A DNA stretch of 6,171 nt from Caedibacter sp052030685 (GTDB lineage Bacteria; Pseudomonadota; Gammaproteobacteria; Francisellales; Francisellaceae). The stretch spans positions 1-6,171 of the forward strand of contig NZ_JBQAJM010000054.1 of NCBI RefSeq assembly GCF_052030685.1. Reading direction: 5' to 3'. The notes under the pieces were generated by a model. That model was not told where the DNA came from. It did no database searches and was given only the letters and a program-made list of their open reading frames with translations. Shown here one piece after another: positions 1 to 6,171 of this stretch. The first letter of the stretch is position 1; every line of letters starts with the position of its first letter. Position numbers and translations under genes: made by a program.

Positions 1-193
1 ATAAGGCCTTAAAGTAGTCAAAAAAACTCCCGCATTCACCGTGGGACTATCAACGCCAAATAGTTGGGGACGCTACACTCGCCTTTAAACCTGAATTAAC
101 GCAGATCTCTATACGCTGCCAAAACTATCACCACGGCATGTGGTTACAACGCCATATACCATTGGTTTTGGTCACTAGTTGACAACCCATCAG
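1..193. other. Unassigned GC-richer stretch at left edge
   Basis: No convincing gene is seen here. By eye the base composition is clearly richer in GC than the rest of the window, which suggests a different origin from the DNA to its right. On the + strand a frame stays open from about 18 to a TGA near 174, but it has no start codon, no ribosome binding site and no family I recognise. On the - strand, positions 77 down to 1 start TGTAGCGTCCCCAACT and contain GTCCC twice, 24 bases apart. That arrangement is reminiscent of an insertion-sequence end with subterminal repeats, with the element lying to the left, but I cannot name a family. This stretch is also the 3' untranslated part of the 38-residue peptide transcript. 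Confidence 0.35.
20..46 (-). terminator. Possible rho-independent terminator
   Basis: Read on the - strand, TCCCACG and TGCGGGA form a short stem (one A-C mismatch, one G-T pair) around the loop GTGAA, followed at once by G and seven T. It lies about 150 bases beyond the stop of the 38-residue peptide gene and would end that transcript. The stem is short and imperfect, and the same bases could be part of an insertion-sequence end, so the call is tentative. Confidence 0.35.
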
Positions 194-310
194 TTATGAT
201 CTATGTACAGCAAGACGCATATCATCATCAGTTTTAAGCTTTACTAGTTCGATGTTTTCAAGGTCTAGCTCTTCCATTAATTGGTCTGTTAAAGTGTCAT
301 TATATTGCAT
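194..310 (-). CDS. Small acidic peptide, 38 residues, function unknown
   Basis: I do not recognise a family. The start at 310 is well supported: AAGGAGG at 323-317 lies six bases upstream of ATG, and a near-consensus promoter lies about 58 bases upstream. The peptide starts MQYNDTLTDQLMEEL and ends MRLAVHRS. It has ten Asp/Glu against four Lys/Arg, with three consecutive Asp at 28-30. Leu/Ile at 7, 11, 15, 17, 20, 22 and 25 would form an amphipathic helix, so it is soluble, with no membrane segment or Cys. Three readings are possible: a regulatory or adaptor peptide; a precursor of a modified peptide (acidic helical leader, short basic tail, exporter gene next door); or the intact start of a longer gene cut by a rearrangement near 193. 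The sequence does not decide between them. The MFS gene lies 137 bases upstream on the same strand, but this gene has its own promoter. Confidence 0.6.
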   Translation of the reverse strand: MQYNDTLTDQLMEELDLENIELVKLKTDDDMRLAVHRS

Positions 311-316
311 AATATT

Positions 317-323
317 CCTCCTT
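317..323 (-). promoter_or_regulatory. Strong Shine-Dalgarno for the 38-residue peptide
   Basis: AAGGAGG on the - strand, six bases before the ATG at 310. It is the best ribosome binding site in the window. It fixes the start at 310 and excludes the longer reading from a TTG at 379, because that frame would run through both this site and the promoter -10 element. Confidence 0.85.
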
Positions 324-337
324 AAATTATTAACAAA

Positions 338-366
338 ATGATACATGATTTGTAACCATGCATCAT
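338..366 (-). promoter_or_regulatory. Dyad over the transcription start: operator or 5' hairpin
   Basis: On the - strand ATGATGCATG and CATGTATCAT are inverted repeats of 10 bases with a 9-base spacer. Nine pairs are perfect and the tenth is a G-T pair, so it also folds as RNA. The dyad lies just downstream of the -10 element (373-368) and covers the predicted transcription start near 361. That is a common place for a repressor operator, and equally for a 5' stem-loop that protects the mRNA. I cannot tell which from the sequence. Confidence 0.5.
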
Positions 367-367
367 T

Positions 368-396
368 TTTATAACCCAAAGGATTCGTAATGTCAA
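368..396 (-). promoter_or_regulatory. Near-consensus sigma-70 promoter for the peptide gene
   Basis: On the - strand TTGACA (396-391) is followed by a 17-base spacer and TATAAA (373-368): 6/6 and 5/6 matches to consensus with ideal spacing. Transcription should start near 361, giving a leader of about 50 bases. It is the strongest promoter in the window and gives the 38-residue peptide expression independent of the MFS gene upstream. Confidence 0.75.
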
Positions 397-447
397 ATTG
401 TTATGTAGTTATTTTTCACATTGCCTGTTTTATTAATAGTGTGACTG

Positions 448-1703
448 TTACATGCTGCTTTCACTATGGATTGAGGGCTTTTCCACAGTATTAAGACAGG
501 CGCTATTACCTGTTAAAATCACAACAAAAAAACCGACCAATGCAATGCTTGCTTCCAAAAAGTATAAAGCCTGAATATTGATAGTAGCCCCTTCAAATGT
601 AACAAATAAGTATAATATCAAAATACCAAGACCTGATAAACTATTGAAAGTTGATTGCACTCTTCCTTGGTAATTAATGTCTGTGTGAATTTGTGCTTGC
701 GCAATAGATAAAGCCCAACTGGATAAGCAAAATCCAATAATAAAATATGCCATTAAGTTGATAATTAATCCAATATTTACAGCTATACACAATAAAGCAG
801 TGAACATTATAAACAATAACAAGGCAACAGTTTTCCTGAATTTAATCCGATCACAAAGAATTGGAGAGAAAAAGCAGCCAATAAATACCCCCAAAGAATA
901 AATGGCTTCAAACAAAGCAAATATCTTACTACTTTCATTTAAAACCTGATTTATATAAGGCACTAATAAAACGGGAATGGTCATTAATAAAGTCATTATA
1001 AAGGTTTGAACCAGATAAATACCTATCAGACCTTTTTTATTATAAACATACCTTATAGATTCAATATATTCATGAATAAATGATAACACTTTTTGAGTGT
1101 CAGCCTGTTTTTTATGTTGATATTCCATTATCACATTAAAATATCCAGACAAAATAAATAGAACGCCTCCAATAAACAAGGTCCAAAGACTCCCTACATA
1201 ATAAATTAAGGCGCCACTAATACCCATGCCAATGATTATACCAACCTCGTAGAGCATATCTATTGTTGCATTTGCCTTGGATAATTCATCCTTTTTTACA
1301 ATTGTAGTTATGATAGGGATAGCTGCAGGCATATAAAACGATACAAAAATACCCAAAATTACTGCAAGTAAAAAATATTGCTGTGTAAATTAGAAAACTC
1401 AAGCAGTACAAAAGTGCATATTGATATACCTCTCACCATGTTAGACAGTATTAATATTGTCTTTCGGTTATATCTGTCGGCACAAACACCAAATAGAGGT
1501 CCAAACAATATACTAGGAGCCCATATGCAAAACATAAGCAAAGCTACACCGCTTATAGACTGAAAGTACTCATATGCGTACCATGATGTTGTAATATATA
1601 CAAGACCATTTCCAATAGTGGCTATAATTCCACTTAATGCTAGATAGGTAAATGATGTGTTCTTAAATAATTGTACCCTTGAACATAATTCCTTGTAAAT
1701 CAT
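448..1703 (-). pseudogene. MFS exporter, split by a frameshift in a run of six T
   Basis: This is a 12-helix major facilitator superfamily transporter, resembling the drug/siderophore exporter branch that includes macrolide efflux proteins and EntS. The substrate cannot be read from the sequence. The start at 1703 follows AAGGAA and lies 21 bases after the resolvase stop. The N-terminal part (1703-1359, 114 residues) carries helices 1-3 and MFS motif A, GVCADRYNRK, between helices 2 and 3. It ends at TAA in what should be helix 4. The C-terminal part (to 448, about 302 residues from a TTG at 1356) continues with hydrophobic segments to a normal end. Adding one T to the run at 1375-1370 joins them as SNIFLLAVILGIFVS, a proper membrane helix, and gives 418 residues, normal for the family. 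No ribosome binding site supports a restart in the second part. As read, the gene should be inactive unless slippage restores the frame. It appears to be transposon cargo expressed with tnpR. Confidence 0.85.
1370..1375 (-). repeat. Six-T tract at the MFS frame break
   Basis: Six consecutive T on the coding (-) strand. Seven would keep the MFS frame continuous, so a one-base contraction here explains the split. The tract is short for a classical phase-variable repeat. Simple mutation or a read error is as likely as switching. Confidence 0.6.
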
Positions 1704-1724
1704 ATGATTTTTCCTTTTTAAAAT

Positions 1725-2336
1725 TTAATAATTTAGTAGCAATTTTGCTTGTTTCCTCAATGATCCATCTGGTGCAACGTATCGATATAAGGTTGGTCTG
1801 GTTATACCAAGCTCTTTGCATAGTTCAGTAACAACCGTGCCTTTTTTCCCCATAGCTGCCTGAGCTAATCTAATTTGAGATTTTGTCAAAGCAAACTTAC
1901 GCCCACCTTTCCTACCTCTTGCCCTTGCTGATTCAAGACCTGCTTTTGTACGCTCAATAATGAGATCACGTTCAAATTCTGCCAGTACAGCAAAAAATCC
2001 AAAGAACATTTTTCCTGTTGGCGTTGATGTGTCAATATTGGCACCCTTGCCTGTTAGAACTTTCAAACCTATATTTTTATCAGACAGTTGTTGTACCAGT
2101 GTCACAAGGTCATGCAAACTTCTACCAAGACGATCTAATTTCCAAACCACCAAGGTATCATCTTTTCTTAAGGCTTTTAAACAAGCTTCAAGTGATGGGC
2201 GTTGTATGTTTTTGCCGGAAGCTTCATCATGATAAATATTATTTAAGTCAACACCAGACTTAATAAGCGCATCAGTTTGTAAATCCAAATTTTGTGACCC
2301 GTCAGTTTTAGAAACTCTAGCATATCCAATAAACAT
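1725..2336 (-). CDS. tnpR: Tn3-family serine resolvase
   Basis: Small serine recombinase of 203 residues that resolves the cointegrates formed by replicative Tn3 transposition, acting as a dimer on paired res sites. It starts MFIGYARVS, with the nucleophile Ser9 and Arg7 in the usual place. DRLGRS at 68-73 supplies the catalytic Arg69 and Arg72. The long helix around 113-134 (GFFAVLAEFERDLIIERT) is the dimerisation E helix. A C-terminal helix-turn-helix of the Hin/resolvase type spans about 150-187, with ITRPTLYRYV as its recognition part. The protein appears complete, slightly longer than the usual 185 or so residues. It lies 15 bases after the restriction gene and 21 bases before the MFS gene, so the three should be cotranscribed. 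An invertase role is possible on sequence alone, but the nearby tnpA makes resolvase the better call. In the family it also represses its own and the tnpA promoter. Confidence 0.92.
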   Translation of the reverse strand: MFIGYARVSKTDGSQNLDLQTDALIKSGVDLNNIYHDEASGKNIQRPSLEACLKALRKDDTLVVWKLDRLGRSLHDLVTLVQQLSDKNIGLKVLTGKGANIDTSTPTGKMFFGFFAVLAEFERDLIIERTKAGLESARARGRKGGRKFALTKSQIRLAQAAMGKKGTVVTELCKELGITRPTLYRYVAPDGSLRKQAKLLLNY

Positions 2337-2351
2337 AATGAACCACCATCT

Positions 2352-3318
2352 TTATTTACCAGGAACCAATCCACGTTTTAATCCTAACTTTTCTTGAAAA
2401 TCTAAAGGAATGTCATCCCATTTCTCTAGAAGTATATCTACTAGCTGCTCTCCATCAATTAATCCAATTCTAGGAAAGCTTGGTTCAAGAGCCACTTCAT
2501 ATGCTTTTTTCTGATATTCAGCAGTAGTTATGAATGCTCCTTGCCCACCTTGAGGTATATTTGATCTTAAAGCTTTTACAGTGTTTGCATCAATTTTTTT
2601 ACCTAATTGGTAACGCTTAGCTTGGACAAATATTTTTACCTTAGCGATATTAGATATGTTTAACTCACCAGTTGCATCTACGCCACCATCTCCAACCTTA
2701 CCTACGTGTTCGGCTCCTTCAAAACCTAATGCGCTTAGTATATGCGTGACAAGTAGCTCAAATTCCAATGCATCAAGCTCTAAAATAGAATCTAACACTA
2801 CTTTATAGTAATCAAGAGCGTATTCTTGAGTTTTAGTTAATTCTTTTTTTCCTATCCCTCTAAAAAAAGTATCATGATGTTTAACTTTAAATACAGTAAG
2901 CGAAGATCTCATGCTATTTTGAAATGGGACTGAGAATTCTGATCTTCTTATTGCTTTTTTATTCCATTTAACCGCCCTCCTATGAGGGTATGGAACGTAA
3001 TCTTTAGGATTAGCATCATAATAGTATCCGCCATCCTGAACAATTCCATAGTATATAATATCGGTATTAGAGTCTGGAAGAATTATATAATCCCCTACTT
3101 TAATATCCAGTAAAAAGCGAGATATTTGCCCAACTTGCTGCCCTGTAGCAGATGGAGTATGATCTGGGTGATTTTCTTTATAAAGACGATCAATATTCTC
3201 TTTTTTTTTCGACGTAACTTAAATCAAAGTTTGAGAGCCAACCAATACCAGAGAATCCTCCGTCTAAAAACTTCTGTGTATATTTACCAAAATCCGCCCT
3301 TACACAATATATTTCCAT
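2352..3318 (-). pseudogene. Mrr-like restriction endonuclease with N-terminal reader-like domain; frameshifted in a run of nine A
   Basis: Predicted modification-dependent (type IV style) endonuclease. The C-terminal part has the Mrr-type PD-(D/E)xK nuclease core: GDGGVDATGE with the metal-binding Asp, then FVQAKRY with the QxK signature, then GAFITTAEY. The frame from the ATG at 2912 gives only 186 residues, and no ribosome binding site precedes it. Upstream the same frame stays open to about 3218 and encodes text of the same protein (ATGQQVGQISRFLL, KVGDYIILP, IIYYGIV, SEFSVPFQNSMRSS). The natural start is ATG at 3318 (MEIYCVRADFGKY), immediately after an in-frame stop. That frame enters a run of nine A and ends after 42 residues (TGA 3192-3190). 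Removing one A gives a continuous 321-residue protein. The N-terminal 140 or so residues resemble PUA/EVE-type base-reading modules (inference from pattern, not a search). It is the first gene of the operon with tnpR. Active protein would need slippage or an eight-A variant. Confidence 0.85.
3201..3209 (-). repeat. Nine-A tract that decides the restriction-gene frame
   Basis: Nine consecutive A on the coding (-) strand, 37 codons into the Mrr-like gene. Eight A join the N-terminal and nuclease frames; nine give a stop five codons later. Runs of nine A are long enough for RNA polymerase slippage and for replication slippage, so the tract can plausibly act as a molecular switch as well as a simple lesion. 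Confidence 0.75.
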
Positions 3319-3378
3319 TCAGTCACTCAACTTTTTCCTAAATTTAAGGTCAAATTAAACGTTTCACAAACGCTCGTT

Positions 3379-3406
3379 TATTTAACACTTTAGATTTTAC
3401 TTGCAA
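3379..3406 (-). promoter_or_regulatory. Leftward promoter for the restriction-tnpR-MFS operon
   Basis: Read leftward, TTGCAA (3406-3401), a 16-base spacer and TAAATA (3384-3379). The predicted start of transcription is near 3372, about 54 bases before the ATG at 3318. It shares its -35 hexamer with the rightward tnpA promoter, because TTGCAA is its own reverse complement. Confidence 0.5.
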
Positions 3407-3428
3407 ACTGACAAAAATACGTTAAATA
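3401..3428 (+). promoter_or_regulatory. Rightward promoter for tnpA
   Basis: TTGCAA (3401-3406), a 16-base spacer and TAAATA (3423-3428). The predicted start is near 3435, leaving a leader of about 63 bases before ATG 3498. It is the exact mirror image of the leftward promoter around the shared TTGCAA, so two polymerases could not use the two directions at the same moment. Confidence 0.5.
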
Positions 3429-3485
3429 ATCCGTAACATAATTTGCGTTATGCAAACACCTATATTTTGTAGGTTAATTTACACC

Positions 3486-3493
3486 AGGGGAGA
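3486..3493 (+). promoter_or_regulatory. Ribosome binding site fixing the tnpA start at 3498
   Basis: AGGGGAGA a few bases before ATG 3498. The in-frame ATG at 3450 lies inside an inverted repeat and has no such site, and its extra 16 residues do not resemble the start of a Tn3 transposase, whereas MSTIERTAYPR does. Confidence 0.8.
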
Positions 3494-3497
3494 TGTT

Positions 3498-6167
3498 ATG
3501 TCTACAATTGAGCGCACTGCTTATCCAAGATATTCAAACCGCAGAAGAATGAAGCCAAGTGAGCTTGATGAATTTTACACGCTTAGCTCCAGTGAAGTAT
3601 CTCTTATGAACAGATATGCGCGGGGTGATAAATATCGACTTAACTTTGCTATTCAGCTAAAAACATTTCAAAACCTTGGTTACTTTATTGCATTGGATGA
3701 AGTGCCTGATGAAATTATTAATCACATTAGAAAAACAACAAATTTCCACTACAGGCAAAGCTACGGGTATGAGCGTTTTGAGGATGATTATTCCAAGTCA
3801 TTATACACACATAGAGACAGGATACGCATTTACCTTAATGTCACAAAATGGGATAAGCAAGAAGTCGATGGTTGTAGAAAAAATCTAGCTCGCAAGGCAG
3901 CCATTAAATACGCATATGAAATTTCTCATACCATGAATAATATTCCCGATATTATAAACGCAGTTATTCAGTATATGATTGAAAATAGGCTTGAACTTCC
4001 TGGTTTCCACACACTCGATGACTTGGTTAGACACACTAGGCATACAGTCAATAATAAAATCTTCCAGCAAGTGTTTAACAGGATTGAGCTAGATGGAAAG
4101 CAGGAGAAGTTTGTCTCACTGCTACATAACGATAATAACTCATATTCCACGCTATTTAATGATTTGAAAACGTTACCTCAAAAGCCAAGCAAGCGTAACT
4201 TTAATAATTTTATCAAGCATTACAACTGGTTAAGCTCATTAGGTGATGGATTTACCTATTTAAAGGACGTTGCTCAAATAAAAATAGAGCAATTCGCAGA
4301 AGACGCTAACAAACTCTCAGCAGATGAGATCAAAAAAATGAGGATTGCTAAACAATATACATACATTTGTTCATTGATATATCTTTCACAAGCAAACGCA
4401 CGAGATGCCTTAGCAAGTATGCTTTGCAGATTAGTGTCTACTGGATATAAACAAGCAAAACAAGAACTTGAGCGGCTTGCTCAAGCCAATAAAAAAGACT
4501 CATGCGAGGTTGCTGAATTGCTAAAAAACATCGTTAAAAGAAGTGAGTTTAAATCTGACTTTGATAACTACTCACATTGGGTGGTAGGTCAAATTAATAA
4601 TGCAGGCGGAGTCGAGGAAATCAGTAAAAAATGTGATGATGTCATTACCAGCCATGGCACTGAAATACGGATATTTTTGTCTAAAGTGCTTTTACACAGG
4701 CAGCAAAGCTTGTTTCATCGACTGATTGAAACAATTAGCCCTAAATCCTCCAATAGCAATGATTCACTTATTCAAGCAATACAGTTTATTCAGGATAACC
4801 AAAAATGCTCGCGTGAGTATTTTAACCAAATAATTGATCTATCATTTACAGTTGATTTTTGGCGCTCTCGCATCATGACAAAAGTAGATGGGGTTCAACA
4901 AATGAATCGCAAAGAGCTTATAACATGTGTTTTAGATGCATTGTCTAAAGGCTTAAACTCTGGTGATATCCATGTTGAAGGAGCCATAAATTACGGTGAT
5001 TATCGATCCGATTTTTTACCGTGGGATAAGTGCCTAGAGTATTTAGATGACTATTGTAAAGAAGTTGGCATTGACTCTACCGCACAAGCTATGGTTTGCA
5101 ATCTTCAAAAATCCTTTATTGAGAAAGCAAAGGAGGTTGATGATAATTATAAGATTAACCCTGCATTTACCATCGACTCAAAAGGAGTTCCTAGCCTAAA
5201 AAAATATGAAGCTAAGCCATTATCTGAAAGTGCTAAAAAGCTTGAAAATATACTCAAATCTCGCATGCCTGAAAGAAGCGTACTCGACTGCCTGTCTAAT
5301 GCTGAATATCATGTTAGCTGGACCAGTGAGTGCACATCACCTGAGGGTAATGACCTAAAGTTAGATAATCCAAAAGAAAAACTCATATTAAGCGCATTTG
5401 CTGTAGGTACGGGACTCGGTGCAACGCAAACAGCAAAACATGTTAGAGGAAATGTATCAGCTCGCATTCTATCCCGAGTAAACCAAAAGCACTTTTCCGT
5501 TAAAGTCCTTAACAAAGCTATTACACGTGTTATCAACTGCTTGAATCAGTTCCCTCTGCTACAGGCATGGGGAACTGGAGAAAGTTGTGCTGTGGATGGT
5601 ACGCTTGAAGAAATACATGATAATAATATGCTTGCTGAACAGCATATCAGGTACGGTAAAAAAGGCGGTATTGCCTATCATCATGTGGCTGATAACTATA
5701 TTGCGCTTTTTTCAACTTTTATACAATGTGGTGTATGGGAAGCAATTCATATTATTGACGGTCTTTTAAAAAACGCCTCAGAAGTTCAGCCAAAAACTGT
5801 ACATGCAGATACTCAGGGTCAATCATTACCAGTATTTGCTTTTTCATATCTGTTTGGCATTAAGCTAATGCCTAGAATTAGAAGCTGGAAGGAGCTAAAG
5901 ATGTATCGCCCAACTAAAGGTGCACGTTATAAAAATATAGACTCTCTATTTTGCGAAGCCGCCATAGATTGGGACTTGATCACTTTACATTGGAAAGATC
6001 TTATGCAGGTTGTTTTATCGATAAAATATGGGAAAATTTCATCGTCATTTATACTCGCCAAGCTAAATTCATACAATTATCGGAATAAGTTATATGTAAG
6101 CGCCAGCAATAAAATGACCCTCAGCCAGAATTATTTTGCAAACCAACCAACATTATTTTGCAAATAG
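3498..6167 (+). pseudogene. tnpA: Tn3-family transposase, C-terminally truncated
   Basis: Replicative DDE transposase that pairs the transposon ends and joins them to target DNA. The N-terminal DUF4158-type DNA-binding region covers roughly residues 1-165 (MSTIERTAYPRYSNRRRM onward). A long helical middle follows, and the Tn3 catalytic domain begins near residue 580. Two catalytic residues are visible: Asp700 in GESCAVDG and Asp771 in HADTQGQS, 71 apart, which is the normal spacing. The YRP motif (KMYRPTKGARY) and the segment VLSIKYGKISSS are also typical. Family resemblance stops after NKLY (about residue 866, position 6094). The remaining 23 residues are encoded by unrelated DNA and end at TAG 6165-6167. 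Normal members have about 970-1000 residues, with the catalytic Glu about 130 after the second Asp, near residue 901 here. That Glu is missing, so this copy should be inactive for transposition. It could still bind ends and perhaps interfere. It is transcribed divergently from the restriction-tnpR operon. Confidence 0.92.
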
Positions 6168-6171
6168 AATT
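6095..6171 (+). mobile_element. Candidate insertion-sequence end that cut tnpA
   Basis: Transposase resemblance ends exactly where TGTAAGCGCCAGCAATAAAA begins. The following DNA has a 13-base direct repeat, ATTATTTTGCAAA, at 6130-6142 and 6152-6164 (22-base period), before the window ends. A TG start with short, regularly spaced subterminal repeats is how IS21-family ends look, as repeated transposase-binding sites. No gene of the element is in view, so the family is a guess. A simple deletion joining unrelated DNA is the alternative. Confidence 0.45.
6130..6164 (+). repeat. 13-base direct repeat, two copies
   Basis: ATTATTTTGCAAA occurs at 6130-6142 and again at 6152-6164, perfectly conserved, start to start 22 bases (about two helical turns). 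This supports repeated protein-binding sites near the end of a mobile element. More copies may lie beyond the window. Confidence 0.7.

Larger units (their letters stand above)
3356..3456. promoter_or_regulatory. Candidate res region
   Basis: The only sizeable intergenic stretch beside tnpA, about 180 bases, is packed with inverted repeats: TAAACG/CGTTTA (3356-3361 and 3375-3380) with a nested CGTTT-CAC-AAACG (3360-3372); TTATTTAAC/GTTAAATAA (3378-3386 and 3421-3429); and TTTGC-GTTAT-GCAAA (3442-3456). Tn3-family res sites consist of three resolvase-binding dyads within about 120 bases next to the divergent promoters, so the place and size fit. The individual subsites do not match a res consensus that I can verify. 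tnpR itself is about 1 kb away, which is unusual. Confidence 0.35.

Overview
The window is the interior of a Tn3-family transposon in an AT-rich bacterial genome, damaged at its right end and of uncertain extent on the left. The transposase and serine resolvase point to Proteobacteria. The low GC and style of the proteins suggest an AT-rich gammaproteobacterium (Legionella- or Piscirickettsia-like), but that host guess is inference only.

Layout. Positions 1-193 are richer in GC, have no convincing gene, and hold a possible leftward terminator and perhaps the edge of another element. Positions 194-396 are a compact leftward unit: a near-consensus promoter, a 10-bp dyad over the start of transcription, a strong Shine-Dalgarno and a 38-residue acidic peptide of unknown function. 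Positions 448-3318 are a leftward gene string with short gaps: a Mrr-like (type IV style) restriction endonuclease, the resolvase tnpR and an MFS exporter. Positions 3319-3497 are the divergent control region, and the probable res region. The rightward transposase tnpA runs from 3498 to about 6095, where it breaks into foreign DNA that looks like an insertion-sequence end.

Main points. (1) The restriction gene is much longer than its open frame suggests. The region 2913-3318 encodes an N-terminal domain that joins the nuclease domain only if one base is removed from a run of nine A (coding strand). (2) The MFS gene is likewise split, and one extra T in a run of six T restores a 418-residue protein. 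Both breaks lie in homopolymers, so decay, phase variation, transcriptional slippage and sequencing error all have to be considered. (3) The control region is symmetric: a palindromic TTGCAA can serve as -35 in both directions, with 16-bp spacers to TAAATA on both sides. (4) tnpA keeps two catalytic Asp residues but has lost the third acidic residue, so this copy should not move by itself.

Together: the resolvase probably acts on the control region and would repress both transcripts, as in other Tn3-family elements. The unusual feature is that a defence nuclease lies between the control region and tnpR, sharing the resolvase's promoter, with an exporter behind them.
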